The translations under genes and the position numbers were made by a program. The notes under the pieces were generated by a model. The model did no database searches. It was not told where the DNA came from and saw only the letters and a program-made list of their open reading frames with translations. DNA of 64,000 nt from Omphiscola glabra (Eukaryota; Mollusca; Gastropoda; Lymnaeidae). The stretch lies in assembly GCA_964017045.1 (NCBI GenBank), contig OZ024810.1, positions 778,111 to 842,110 on the forward strand, given 5' to 3'. This document shows positions 12,395 to 23,489 of this stretch, one piece after another (positions within the stretch are counted from its first letter, which is position 1; each line of letters starts with the position of its first letter).

Positions 12395-12535
12395 GGTTGA
12401 AATCTGAGATCCCAACTATCGAAAATACCGGAATACCCGATCATAATAAATGCTCGAAAAAAACCGGGATAGGATTTATGAAAACCGGGATTTTCGAAAT
12501 TCCCGAAAATTCCCGGGATTTCATTTTCAAAAAAA
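12395..12535. mobile_element. Possible hAT-type terminal/subterminal region
   Basis: The segment is dense in ccggga, tcccga and cgggatttt words. The near-palindrome cgggattttcgaaattcccg lies at about 12486-12505. Comparable C/G-box-rich ends are known from some hAT transposons. A BED-finger relic lies about 1 kb downstream in plausible orientation. That the two belong together is inference. Confidence 0.35.
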
Positions 12536-12725
12536 TTATGGATCATTTTCTTATTTTCCTGGTCGTTGTTAAAGCAAGACATAGCAGTAATTTAAGGTGT
12601 GGGCCCAGTGCGAACCCCACACACCACAGGTATCAAGTTCAAAGAGAGCTGACCGACGGACTAGATCTGTGTATTGTTCATTTGTAAATAATCATGGGGT
12701 TGTGATTAGTTTTGTTTTTACATCT

Positions 12726-12980
12726 GCGTGTGTAGTGTGTAGCCTGTAGCCTGTGTAGCGTGTGTAGTATGTAGCGTGTGTAGTGTGTAGCCTGTAGCCT
12801 GTGTAGCGTGTGTAGTATGTAGCGTGTGTAGTGTGTAGCCTGTAGCCTGTGTAGCGTGTGTAGTATGTAGCGTGTGTAGTGTGTAGCCTGTAGCCTGTGT
12901 AGCGTGTGTAGTATGTAGCGTGTGTAGTGTGTAGCCTGTGTAGCGTGTGTAGTATGTAGCGTGTGTAGTGTGTAGTGTGC
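12726..12980. repeat. 48-bp tandem repeat, about 5 copies
   Basis: gtagcctgtagcctgtg marks a 48-bp unit starting at 12727, 12775, 12823 and 12871; the last copy is short by one cctgtag. The unit is itself built of diverged gtgtagc/gtgtagt words. The 114-codon minus-strand frame is a by-product. Confidence 0.94.
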
Positions 12981-13560
12981 AAGTGCAGACGACTTGCGAC
13001 CTGAAGGTACAGGATTAATAAGAAAAATGTCTTCATTATACTGACAAATAAGTGATTAGCAAAGTTAATGCAGATCGAATGTGACTTACATTAAGAGTTT
13101 GTTTGTAACAGGAATTATATGGAAGTAATAACACGTTGCACTCGAATCACGGGGGGTCATCTTGGTATAATAGAAATGTTTGATTGCTTGATTTCTTTTA
13201 ATTATGCACACACACAAAAAATAATCTTCATATTTAAAAATATGAGTAAATCTGTTTTTTGATATTCAAATAACATAAGCACTAAGTTTAAGACACAAAA
13301 AATTTGTTACTTCTATTTTGTGATAACAATATTAATAATTTATATTCACCTCATAATTGATCTTCGGGCTATTTTGTCCCAGGCTGAATGTCCCAGTTTG
13401 TCTGTATCGTACTTTTCCAAACATTTACAGGAAAATTAAACATTTTTAAAAAAAGTTTTACTCGTCAAACTAATTCAATTAAATAAATACTGTTTTGTTA
13501 ATGAGGTACCCTGAAACAAATTAATAAACCTAAATATGAAAATCATATGAACCTATCGGA
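12981..13560. other. Unannotated A+T-rich interval
   Basis: Unique A+T-rich DNA with no recognised feature. It could be interior sequence of the degraded transposon that carries the BED finger. Confidence 0.4.
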
Positions 13561-13561
13561 A

Positions 13562-13715
13562 GCAAAGAAATCAGTTTGGCATTATTTCTTGAAAGCTATG
13601 GAAAAATCTCTCTGCTAAATGCATTAGAATTAGATGTAACAAGATACTGAAAACATTGGGAGGTACAACTTCAGGCCTTCACACTCATTTTAAGTCTGCA
13701 CATTCCGCTGTCTTG
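13562..13715 (+). pseudogene. BED-type zinc-finger relic, probable hAT transposase fragment
   Basis: Two frames join into a BED finger. One frame (about 13571-13609) reads SVWHYF, followed by about ten residues. The next (about 13611-13712) gives two cysteines, then GGTTSGLHTHFKSAH, matching the family's T-S-x-L-x-x-H-x(3-4)-H ending. A frameshift lies near 13610, and the cysteines are four rather than two residues apart. BED fingers occur at the N-terminus of many hAT transposases and ZBED proteins. No catalytic domain follows, so this is a broken fragment. Confidence 0.6.
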
Positions 13716-13769
13716 AAAGATCACGCCGTTTCTGATACTTGTACTCAAAGAACACTGATTTCTATGGCA

Positions 13770-13825
13770 ATAGGGGACTGGTTTTGGCAAAAGGGACCGG
13801 TTTTGGCAAAAGGGACCAGTTTGCG
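13770..13825. repeat. 21-bp duplication
   Basis: gggaccggttttggcaaaa occurs twice in tandem plus a partial third copy. It lies immediately downstream of the BED-finger relic. Confidence 0.75.
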
Positions 13826-14097
13826 ACCCCTACTCAAAACATCCCGTGATAAATGATATTGCGTCTCAATATCTCTAGGCGTTCATATATCCTGTATCAT
13901 AGATACTACTAGAAGAGACTACGCATTGTATTCCCTTCTCCAGAACTCTGCACAATTCTACAGAATTCTAAGGATACAGACTAGCCACACCCTAAAAACG
14001 GTTCCGAACTTGGGGTCAGCTAGAGTTCATTCACGGGGAAAAATGTCGTAAACACGTCGTCTACCTAGCACATCTTGTTACCATGTCCCCCATGTCC

Positions 14098-14295
14098 TAT
14101 CACCGGTACAAATGTACATATAAACTGTCTCATTTTCTCCATGTATTTTCCCATGTACAGATGTACAATCATCTTCGCACCGTATGCTTTATGCCATATC
14201 ACCGATACAACTATACATTATAAATTGTCCCATTTGATCCATGTATTATCCCATGTACATAACATGTACACATATCTTCGGTCCGCGTACATCAC
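14098..14295. repeat. Diverged ~99-bp tandem duplication
   Basis: tatcaccggtacaaatgtac at 14098 and its diverged partner at 14197 start two copies. Both copies continue through atccatgtatt and cccatgtaca words, with scattered differences and small indels. Confidence 0.75.
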
Positions 14296-14918
14296 ATCTA
14301 AAAGGCTGTAAAGAGCTTTTCACTAGCCCAGCTTAAAAGCCTCGGACGCCATTAACACAGGAACGAAACCTCAGTGGCTTATTCCATTGACCGAGACACG
14401 GGCGAGAGATTTGAGTCACTTGCTCACACCCTTGTAAGGAAAACAAAAATGTGTGTGTGTGTGGGGGGGGGGGCGTGTTTGAACATTGGGAAGATGTCAA
14501 TTGTATATCATTTATGAATAGCAGAGCTGTACGGGAACAGGAGTCGTAAACAAGAACATAGATAAATATGATAATAATATTTCTTAAAGTCTGTTTGGAC
14601 AATGATCTTGGTGAGTTCCACGGTGTTATGGCAATTGGTGCGCAACAAGCAGGTGCGCACAATGACAGAATTGGGGCGCAACCAGCAGTTGCGCAAAAAT
14701 GACACCGGAACAGCAAGATGATTCAGAGGAGAAATACAAAGGTGTAGGGGCGTGGGGAATAAAGATGAAAGTGTTCAAACAAGACATGTGACAGCTGGTG
14801 TGAAAACACTGGCCAATCAAAAGAACGTATCGACAGGAAGCCTTCTCATGCAAACAACAAGGAAAAAAAAAGTGATTTTTTATTCTTTTTTTTAAAAGTA
14901 AAATTTTCAATTTATTTT

Positions 14919-14920
<2 letters not shown>
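14296..14920. other. Unannotated interval with a G-run
   Basis: Contains a TG run ending in about 11 G (14450-14473) and a decayed repeat of gcgcaacaagcag at 14632-14697. Overlapping minus-strand frames have no recognised domain. Confidence 0.5.
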
Positions 14921-14921
<1 letters not shown>

Positions 14922-14991
<70 letters not shown>

Positions 14992-15097
14992 AAACAAACA
15001 CACACAAACACACACACACACACACACGCACACACACACACATACAAACACACACACAAACACACACACATACACACACACAAACACACACACACAT

Positions 15098-15128
<31 letters not shown>

Positions 15129-15129
15129 A

Positions 15130-15178
<49 letters not shown>

Positions 15179-15183
15179 CACAC
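14922..15183. repeat. (CA)n microsatellite, interrupted
   Basis: About 260 bp of CA dinucleotides broken by caaa and single-base changes. A+T-rich unique DNA follows to 15451. Confidence 0.98.
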
Positions 15184-15451
15184 ACGTTCACGCACATATA
15201 TTAAATGACAACTTAATAATATCAAGTGATAACTTTCAGGAGCTCATTACGCATCATGAAATTAAAATTGGAGTTTAAAAACGGAAAGAATAAAAAATGT
15301 AAACAACTATATATTATACAATTTAAAAAGTTGTAAAACAGGAGCTTAATAGAATGTGTACAAGACACGAACTTGAAATTAAAAGAATTGTGTACGAAAC
15401 AGGAATTAAATATAATTGTGTATATGTACATTGTGAGTGTAGAGGAAATCA

Positions 15452-16302
15452 CCTTCCCTAATTGCCCACACACCCTCATCACCTTCAGTACTTGCCCTTC
15501 CACCATCACCACCGTCAGTACTTGCCCTTCAACCAGCATCACCTTCAGTACTTGCCATTCCACCATCATCACTTTCAGTACTTGCCCTTCTACCATCATC
15601 ACCTTCGGTACTTGTTCTTCCACCATCCTCACCTTCAGTACTTGCCCTCCCACCATCACCACCTTCAGTACTTGCCCTTCTACCATCATCACCTTCAGTA
15701 CTTGTTCTTCCACCATCACCTTCAGTACTTGCCCTTCCACCATAATCACATTCAGTACTTGTTCTTCCACCATCAACACCTTTAGTAATTGCCCTTCCAC
15801 CATAATCACCTTCAGTGCTTGTTCTTCCACCATAATCACCTTCAGTACTTGCCCTTCCACCATCATCACCTTCAGTACTTGTTCTTCCATCATCATCACC
15901 TTCAGTACTTGCCCTTCCACCATCATCACCTTCAGTGCTTGCCCTTCCACCATAATCACCTTCAGTACTTGTTCTTCCACCATCATCACCTTCAGTACTT
16001 GTTCTTCCACCATAATCACATTCAGTACTTGCCCTTCCACCATCATTACCTTCAGTACTTGCCCTTCCACCATCATCACTTTCAATACTTGTTCTTCCAC
16101 CATCATCACATTCAGTACTTGCCCTTCCACTATCACCACATTCAGTACTTGTTCTTCCACCCTAGTTACATTCAGTACTTGCCCTTCCACCATCATCACC
16201 TTCAGTACTTGTTCTTCCACCATCATCACTTTCAGTACGTGTTCTTCCACCATCATCAACTTCAGTACTTGCCCTTCCATCATCATCACCTTCTGTCACA
16301 CG
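15452..16302. repeat. 30-bp tandem repeat, locus A, about 28 copies
   Basis: ttcagtacttgcccttcc recurs every 30 bp. Two subfamilies, cttgcccttc and cttgttcttc, are interleaved. The opposed open frames (339 codons plus, 355 minus) read the ten-codon unit and are not genes. The same unit recurs at 17251. Confidence 0.96.
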
Positions 16303-17250
16303 GTGACTGTTACTGGGGCGGGGGTGTCACTGGGGCGGGGGTGTCCACTGGTTGACTTACTGGGGCGGAACAGGAGAGAGCTCCGTTGTTAGGGTAACGC
16401 ATAGGTCACGACGGACTGGGTGGGGGTACAAGACAGGGTTCCATTGTTAAGGTGACTTATAGGATGGACTTAACTGGCTGTAGTTTTGGGACATATATAC
16501 TTTGGGTTAAGGACGGAAATTCCTAATCGACTGGAAATGATAGGGGTCAGGAATGTGTGATAGAGAGCATTCTTGGACCAACAAAGAAGTTTGGGTAGGA
16601 ACGAGGGGTATAAGTAAGGACATCTAATTCGGTAGTTTCACTGAGCACTACGGCCCACACATGATACTTCTCTCGTCAGAGCTCAGACACATAGACTTAC
16701 CTTGTACCAGCCTTGCCACAGTATCAACATATAATAGTATCAACATAGAGAGTAATAGCCACCTTTTAACGTCGTTAACTAATCATCACAAACTCGTGAC
16801 GGTGTATGTGTGCAGATACATGTGCAGAGAGACAACGAGAGACGCTAACAATCACGACCATAGGACAGATTCACGCTGTAGAGGGGAGACAGTCTTGCAA
16901 GACTCCACTTCGTTGTATGGTAGCGTTTCGCTTGTATGATTCAGAGTTGTTCAATATTGAGAATCACTATTATAATGTCATCTTAGTAATTATATATGTA
17001 CGGAAATCATCCTATTACTTCAGAGTGTATTTCTTCATAGCGCATGCTATTATTTCATTGTATATCGCATATTTCTTTCTTTAGTATATTTAAAGAATAC
17101 ATTAGCTTCGTCTTTTTAAGTTAAATTGAAGACTTCCTTTGTTTATGGCATAGTTATTGTGTCTCCTTGGGCACATCAAAACAAGGTGGTGCCAGAGGTG
17201 TTGTAGAATATAGACCAAGGGTCACTTGGCACAAGGGAGCTCGTGACACC
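16303..17250. other. Unique interval separating two loci of one repeat
   Basis: It starts with a short ggggcgggggtgtc duplication, then unique DNA with no recognised gene. Because both flanks are the same 30-bp family, this 948-bp block may be an insertion or the site of an array split. I could not identify terminal inverted repeats. Confidence 0.5.
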
Positions 17251-17490
17251 TTCAGTACTTGCCCTTCCACCATCACCACCTTCATTACTTGCCCTTCCAC
17301 CATCATCACCTTCAGTACTTGTTCTTCCACCATCATCACCTTCAGTACTTGTTCTTCCCCCATCATCACCTTCAGTACTTACCCTTCCACCATCACCACA
17401 TTCATTACTTGCCCTTCCACCATCATCACCTTCAGTACTTGTTCTTCCCCCATCATCACCTTCAGTACTTACCCTTCCAGCCTAGTCACC
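17251..17490. repeat. 30-bp tandem repeat, locus B, 8 copies
   Basis: Same unit (ttcagtacttgcccttcc), orientation and two subfamilies as locus A, with an added cttccccc variant. Both loci end in copies where the Y-rich tail becomes ccctagt or cctagtc. Confidence 0.95.
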
Positions 17491-17492
17491 GC

Positions 17493-17799
17493 CTTGAGAC
17501 TGTATCGATCTGTGCCCTTCCTTGCTAATACACACATCTTAAGATGCCTCAATCTCTTGGTGCCCACCTGTCGTGCGAAACAAAAGAAAAAACAACATAC
17601 AAACAAAAACAAAAACTGGTAGAGAAGATACGTGTGTGTGTGGTTTCGTGTTCGTGTTCGTGTTTGTGCGTTTGTGAGTGAAGTAAAGGGGGGGGGGGGT
17701 GGGGACATACTGGCCGGCATTGCTAGTGGGAGTATGCAGGACATCGTGGACATTTGTATTTAAGGGACATTTCTTTGTATGAGAGAACTTCTTAGGGTA
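17493..17799. other. Unannotated interval
   Basis: Unique DNA with a gtgttcgtgttcg run near 17645 and a G-run of about 12 at 17687-17699. Confidence 0.5.
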
Positions 17800-18122
17800 C
17801 ATGATTTTAGTAGATATATTATGTACATGATTTTAGTAGATATATTATTTACATGGTTTTAGTATATATATTATGTACATGGTTTTAGTAGATATATTGT
17901 GTACATGGTTTTAGTAGATATATTATGTACATGGTTTTAGTAGATATATTATGTACATGATTTTAGTAGATATATTATGTACATGGTTTAGTAGATATAT
18001 TATGTACATGGTTTTAGTAGATATATTATGTACGTGGTTTTAGAATATATATTATGTACATGGTTTTAGTAGATATATTATGCACATGGTTTTAGTAAAT
18101 ATATTATGTACATGGATTTTAG
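17800..18122. repeat. 26-bp tandem repeat, about 12 copies
   Basis: tatattatgtacatggtttt recurs every 26 bp with few changes. A+T-rich and noncoding. Confidence 0.95.
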
Positions 18123-18977
18123 ATGATGTATGCGTTGGGGTTTTCTAGAACCTTTCATATCAAACTGGGGCGACAATAGCGTGAAACAATGCGGGTTGTG
18201 CTTCTCATCATTGTGTTTGTGTAGTACGTGTGCCCATCTTGTGATCTCTGTTTTTGTTAGGGACTTATGCCCGTCTCCATCACCCCTCTCTCCACCCTCC
18301 TCATCTCCCATATATCTCCCCTTTCACCCTCTCTCTCTCTCTCTCTACCTCTCTCTCTCTCTTTCTTTCTATATATCCCTCAGACACACATTGTTTCTTC
18401 AACTTTGTACCATTTCGTCACCACCCCCTCCCCCCCTTGGGACACACTCACTTTGTTTTTTCCAACTTGCTATCGCCTCGTTGTTGTCCAATCATCAATT
18501 CTCGTGATTGAACTGCTGACCTCTTGCCTGGCGCTTACCAAAAAGCGAGCCGCACGAATCTTGGAGACTACTCGCCACAAAGCCACCGGTACACACATCA
18601 CTGGCGCGAGGGCGTCAAGTCAAACACGAGGACGGGGTGGGGGTTGATGTGGGGGTGGGGTGGGGTGGTGCGGGGGGGATGGGGTGCGGGGGGTAACAGT
18701 AAAGCTCGTATCGTCTGCTTGTTCCGAAGTTTGGCCGCCATTTTGAAAAGTGAAAGTCCAATGGAAATTGCCACTATTCCCCCCCCCTCCCCTTTGTTTG
18801 TATACCTTGCATTTATTGCTGACATTTGTTCAATACTGCTAAGCTCAGGGCTGTCAATGGCTGCTGGCAGTCAATATTGCTAATGCCGTTATGAATTGTA
18901 AATTTAATCTGGTTTTAAGATTGGCTTGTAGAATGAATACTACGTTATTAGGGACATGGAAAGGCAGTGTGATTAGC
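18123..18977. other. Unique interval with GC-rich, possibly regulatory DNA
   Basis: A CT run lies at 18318-18372. A CpG-containing stretch at 18530-18720 is followed by ggccgccattttg near 18730, which fits the YY1 consensus, and a ccaat word at about 18759. This could be promoter DNA, but no gene is visible beside it. Confidence 0.3.
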
Positions 18978-20262
18978 TAGTGATACCAAAGCTGGTGATA
19001 CCAAAGTTAGTGATACCACAGTTGGTGATACCAAAGTTAATGATACCAAAGTTAGTGATACCAAAGTTAGTGATATCAAAGTTAGTGATACCACAGTTAG
19101 TGATACCAAAGTTAGTGATACCAAAGCTAGTGATACAAAAGTTAATGATATCAAAGTTAGTGATACCAAAGTTAGTGATACCAAAGTTAGTGATACCACA
19201 GTTAGTGATACCAAAGTTAATGATACCGAAGTTAGTGATACCAAAGTTAGTGATATCAAAGTTAGTGATGCCACAGTTAGTGATACCAAATTTATTGATA
19301 CCAAAGTTAGTGATATCAAAGTTAGTGATACCAAAGTTAGTGATACCAAAGTTAGTGATACCAAAACTAATGATACCAAAGCTGGCGATTACCAAAGTTA
19401 TTGATATCAAAGTTAGTGATACCAAAGTTATTGATATCAAAGTTAGTGATACCAAAGTTATTGATACCAAAGTTAGTGATACCACAGTTAGTGATACCAA
19501 ACCTAATGATACCAAAGCTGGTGATTACCAAAGTTATTGATATCAAAGTTAGTGATGTCAAAGTTAGTGATACCAAAGTTAGTGATACCACAGTTAGTGA
19601 TACCAGAACTAATGATACCAAAGCTGGTGATTACCAAAGTTATTGATATCAAAGTTAGTGATACCAAAGTTAGTGATACCAAAGTTAGTGATACCATAAC
19701 TAATGATACCAAAGCTGGTGATACAAAAGCTGGTGATACCAAAGTTGGTGATACCAAAGTAAATGATACCAAAGTTAGTGATACCAAAGTTAGTGATACC
19801 AAAGTTAGTGATACCAGAACTAATGATACCAAAGTTAGTGATACCAGAACTAATGATACCAAATTTAGTGATACCAGAACTAATGATACCAAAGTTAGTG
19901 ATACCAGAACAAATGATACCAAAGTTAGTGATACCAGAACTAATGATACCAAAGTTAGTGATACCAGAACTAATGATACCAAAGTTAGTGATACCAGAAC
20001 TAATGATACCAAAGTTAGTGATACCAGAGCTAATGATACCAAATTTAGTGATACCAGAACTAATGATACCAAAGTTAGTGATACCAGAACTAACGATACC
20101 AAAGCTGGTGATACCAGAACTAATGATACCAAAGTTAGTGATACCAGAACTAATGATATCAAAATTAGTGATACCAAAGCTGGTGATTACCAAAGTTAGT
20201 GGTATCAAAGTTAGTGATACCAGAACTAATGATACCAAAGCTGGTGATACTACAGTTAGTAT
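18978..20262. repeat. 15-bp tandem repeat with 30-bp and larger higher-order units, about 86 copies
   Basis: gttagtgataccaaa recurs. From about 19800 to 20160 it alternates with actaatgatacca to form a 30-bp dimer. A longer block starting gctggtgattaccaaag recurs near 19381, 19517, 19630 and 20180. Six overlapping open frames up to 224 codons result from the 5-codon unit. Confidence 0.96.
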
Positions 20263-20270
20263 GTTGGTAT

Positions 20271-20740
20271 TTCTGAATTGTTACAATCAGTCTACAATAT
20301 TTCGTTTTGGGTCCAGGGCCCTAAATTGTTTTTTTTTTTTTAATGAGCTATGTAAATATAATTTCCATGTGCGTTCCTATACCATTTTCTCGATTGTATT
20401 AAAACGTGGGTGAGCGGTTGTGCGCACGCTCGCAAAGGTTTCTGAATCATTTTAAACACTTCCGGTTTTGGAAAGGAGTTCTAAATACGTTTTTTTTTTG
20501 TCCTTAAATTATCTAAATACATATAATTTCAAAGAGAGCAAATGCAAGGGTGGATAGAATCTGAATCAAATACAAATAGCGACATTAAATTGTATGTGAG
20601 ACTTAATAAATAGGTTTCTGAATTAGTGCATATATTTTACAATATTACGCTTGGGCCGGGAGGCCTTCGTTTGTTTATAAGTAATAAATGAGCCATACAA
20701 ATACAATTTCATACATAGTTATTGCATGGGTGGATCAGTC
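20271..20740. repeat. Diverged ~172-bp tandem trimer
   Basis: Three copies begin ttctgaat at 20271, 20440 and 20616. Each continues with a G/T-rich middle, a T run, and an aaat(a/g)-ataatttc block near 20359, 20523 and 20703. Two of the copies also share gcatgggtggat / gcaagggtggat. Divergence is high; this is much older than the short arrays around it. Confidence 0.55.
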
Positions 20741-20776
20741 GCTACAAGAGTGTGGACTTAATTTTAAAAATCATTG

Positions 20777-21150
20777 CTTCTCACGTGCACAGCTGTGTGT
20801 GGCCTGCTCACTTCTCACGTGCACAGCTGTGTGTGGCCTGCTCACTTCTCACGTGCACAACTGTGTGTGGCCTGCTCACTTCTCACGTGCACAGCTGTGT
20901 GTGGCCTGCTCACTTCTCATATGCACAACTGTGTGTGGCCTGCTCACTTCTCACGTGAACAGCTGTGTGTGGCCTGCTCACTTCTCACGTGCACAGCTGT
21001 GTGTGGCCTGCTCACTTCTCACGGGCACAGCTGTGTGTGGCCTGCTCACTTCTCACGTGCACAGCTGTGTGTGGCCTGCTCACTTCTCACGTGAACAGCT
21101 GTGTGTGTCCTGCTCACTTCTCACGTGCATAGCTGTGTGTGGCCTGTTCA
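20777..21150. repeat. 34-bp tandem repeat with paired E-boxes, 11 copies
   Basis: tcacgtgcacagctgtgtg recurs every 34 bp. Most copies contain both CACGTG and CAGCTG, the two classical E-box cores. The unique interval to 21481 shows no feature. Confidence 0.95.
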
Positions 21151-21481
21151 TGCGTCGAAAACCCTTCAAATTTATTCGCGTACGCACTAGACGGAAAAAA
21201 GAAAAATTGTGTCTTTAAAAACATCATTAAAAGAGAAGTACTTTTTTTCTATGAGTGGCATTGCAAGGCATGCCGGGTTCTCGCTATTATATATATACGA
21301 GGTGTGCTCATTGGAAAACTGCGTCTTATCCTAATTTCAAATTGCAAGGTCACACTCGACTTTGCTCAGTTGTCCTAAAATAGATATTCGTTTCGCACGT
21401 CTGAGTGGTCAGATCTTGACCCTTGAAATGGTCATATTTAATATGACATTAAGACAGAGACATATGAGGAGTGAAACATAA

Positions 21482-22128
21482 CATATCTTTATCTCTATCA
21501 CTACCTACCTCGCTCTCTTTCTCTACCTGTTTATCTCTCTACCAGTCTCTCCATCTCTCTCTACCTGTCTCTCACTATCTACCTGTCTCTCACTCTCTTT
21601 ACCTGTACATCCCTCTCTGTACTTGTCTCTCACTCTCTCTACCTGTCTCTCACTCTCTCTACCTGTCTCTCACTATCTCTACCTATCTCCTACTCTCTCT
21701 ACCTGTCTCTCACTCTCTTTACCTGTACATCCCTCTCTGTACTTGTCTCTCACTCTCTATACCTGTCTCTCACTCTCCCTACCTGTCTTTCACTCTATCT
21801 ACCTGTATCTCACTCTTTCTACCTGTACTTCCCTCTCTGTACTTGTCTCGTCTCTCACTCTCTCTACCTGTCTCTCACTCTCTCTACCTGTCTCTCACTA
21901 TCTCTACATGTCTCCCACTCTCTCTACCTGTCTATCACTCTCTCTACATGTACCCCCCTCTCTGTACTTGTCTCTCACTCTATTTACCTGTCTACCCCTA
22001 CCTCTACCTGTCTCTCTCTATCTCTATCTGCGTCTCACTCTCTCTACATGCCTCCCTCTCTCAACCTGTTTCTAAATATCTCTACCTGTCTCTCACTCTC
22101 TCTACCTGTATCTCTCTCCCTGTCTCCT
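21482..22128. repeat. CT-rich 18-bp tandem repeat, about 36 copies
   Basis: ctctctacctgtctctca recurs. A longer block with cctgtacatccctctctgt is repeated 120 bp apart (near 21600 and 21720). Open frames of 150-240 codons are by-products. Confidence 0.93.
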
Positions 22129-22189
22129 CCTCCTTATGTCTTTCAGTCCCCTTATGCGCTATTGCGTCATCATGCGGACACTTCACAGG

Positions 22190-22262
22190 TTAATGACGTC
22201 ACCGGGCTGCCACGAGACAGGCTCATGACGTCACCGGGCTGACACTTCACAAGTCAATGACG
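22190..22262. promoter_or_regulatory. Duplicated CRE-like palindrome
   Basis: Perfect TGACGTCA occurs at 22194-22201 and 22226-22233, each followed by ccgggctg. A third truncated tgacgt lies near 22258. The words match the CREB/ATF consensus. Regulatory use is inference; it may be a decayed 32-bp repeat. Confidence 0.4.
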
Positions 22263-22769
22263 TTTTTTCCCTTTTGGATACGTGATACGTAAACAAGGGG
22301 CTGTGATAAAAGGATTACCCCAAAGTTTTGAATTCTCCCCCCTCAATTAACGGCCATGACGTGTTTCCGGCTCTAAGGCGCATGCGCTCTGGGACCGCGA
22401 GTTCTTTTTTTTTTTCTTTAAGAGAATCATGAAAAGATTAGGCCGACAGCACAGCGAGGGCTGAAGGGGTTTGGGAGGGGGGGGTTGTTTGAAGAGAAGC
22501 GGGAGTGCTGTGCTTTTGTTCGTGTGTGTTTTTTTTCTACTTCACTCACCTAACGTAATTACGACGCTTAGTTAGTGGAAAGGAAAACGAATTATCATGA
22601 TCTTTATTGGATTACGGCGCCCCTCAGAAGTGGGGTGGTGGGTAGGGTGGAGGGAAAGGTGGAAAGAGTATTCGATGAGATTTGACGGCATTCTGCTGAC
22701 ACAAGAAATTTTGGTCTTTTTATTGGTTTTGTCAACACAAAAATTTAACTTGTTTATTAGTTTAAATTG
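22263..22769. other. Unannotated interval
   Basis: Unique DNA with T runs, a G-rich patch near 22475, and ttacggcgcccct near 22612 resembling the dispersed word at 25056 and 35088. Confidence 0.45.
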
Positions 22770-23466
22770 GTTAGATGTAGGTGGTGGGGGGAGTGGTTGT
22801 GTGGGTGGCTGGTTGTGCGGGTGGGAGGGTGGTTGTGTTGGTGGTGGTTGTGTGGGTGGGAGGGGTGGTTGTAGTGTTGGCGGTAGGGTGGCTGTGTGGG
22901 TAGGAGAGGTGTTTGTTTGGTGGGAGGGTGGTTGTGTGGGTAGGAGGGGTGTTTGTTTGGTGGGAGGGTGGTTGTGTGGGTTGGAAGGGATGGTTGTGTG
23001 GTGGGAGGGTGCATATGTTAGTGATAGGGTAATTGTGTGGGTGGGATGGATGGCTGTGTGGGTGGGATGGATGGATGTATGGGTGGTAGGGTGGTTGTGT
23101 GGGTGGGACGGATGTTGTATGGGTGGTAGGGTGGTTGTGTGGGTGGGACGGATGTCGTATGGGTGGTAGGGTGATTGTGTGGGTGGGACGGATGTTGTAT
23201 GGGTGTTAGGGTGGTTGTGTGGGTGGGACGGATGTTGTATGGGTGGTAGGGTGGTTGTGTGGGTGGGACGGATGTTGTATGGGTGGTAGGGTGATTGTGT
23301 GGGTGGGACGAATGTTGTATGGGTGGTAGGGTGATTGTGTGGGTGGTAGGGTGAGTATGTGGGTGGTAGGGTGATTGTGTGGGTGGTAGGGTGATTTTGT
23401 GGGTGGTAGGGTGATTGTGTGGGTGGTAGGGTGATTGTGTGGGTAGTAGGGTGATTGTGTGGGGGG
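22770..23466. repeat. G-rich array: 40-bp higher-order units then 20-bp units
   Basis: From about 23040 a 40-bp unit combines gggtgggacggatgttgtat with gggtggtagggtggttgtgt. From about 23320 only the second half repeats, as a 20-bp unit. Upstream to 22770 is a looser G/T array. Frames of 85-301 codons on the minus strand and 190 on the plus strand are by-products. Confidence 0.93.
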
Positions 23467-23489
23467 AGGAGGCGCATTTTGTAAATGAT

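Noticed and set aside
15222..16392. Overlapping 339- and 355-codon frames
   Set aside because: Ten-codon translations of a 30-bp tandem repeat on both strands, with flanks lacking any domain.
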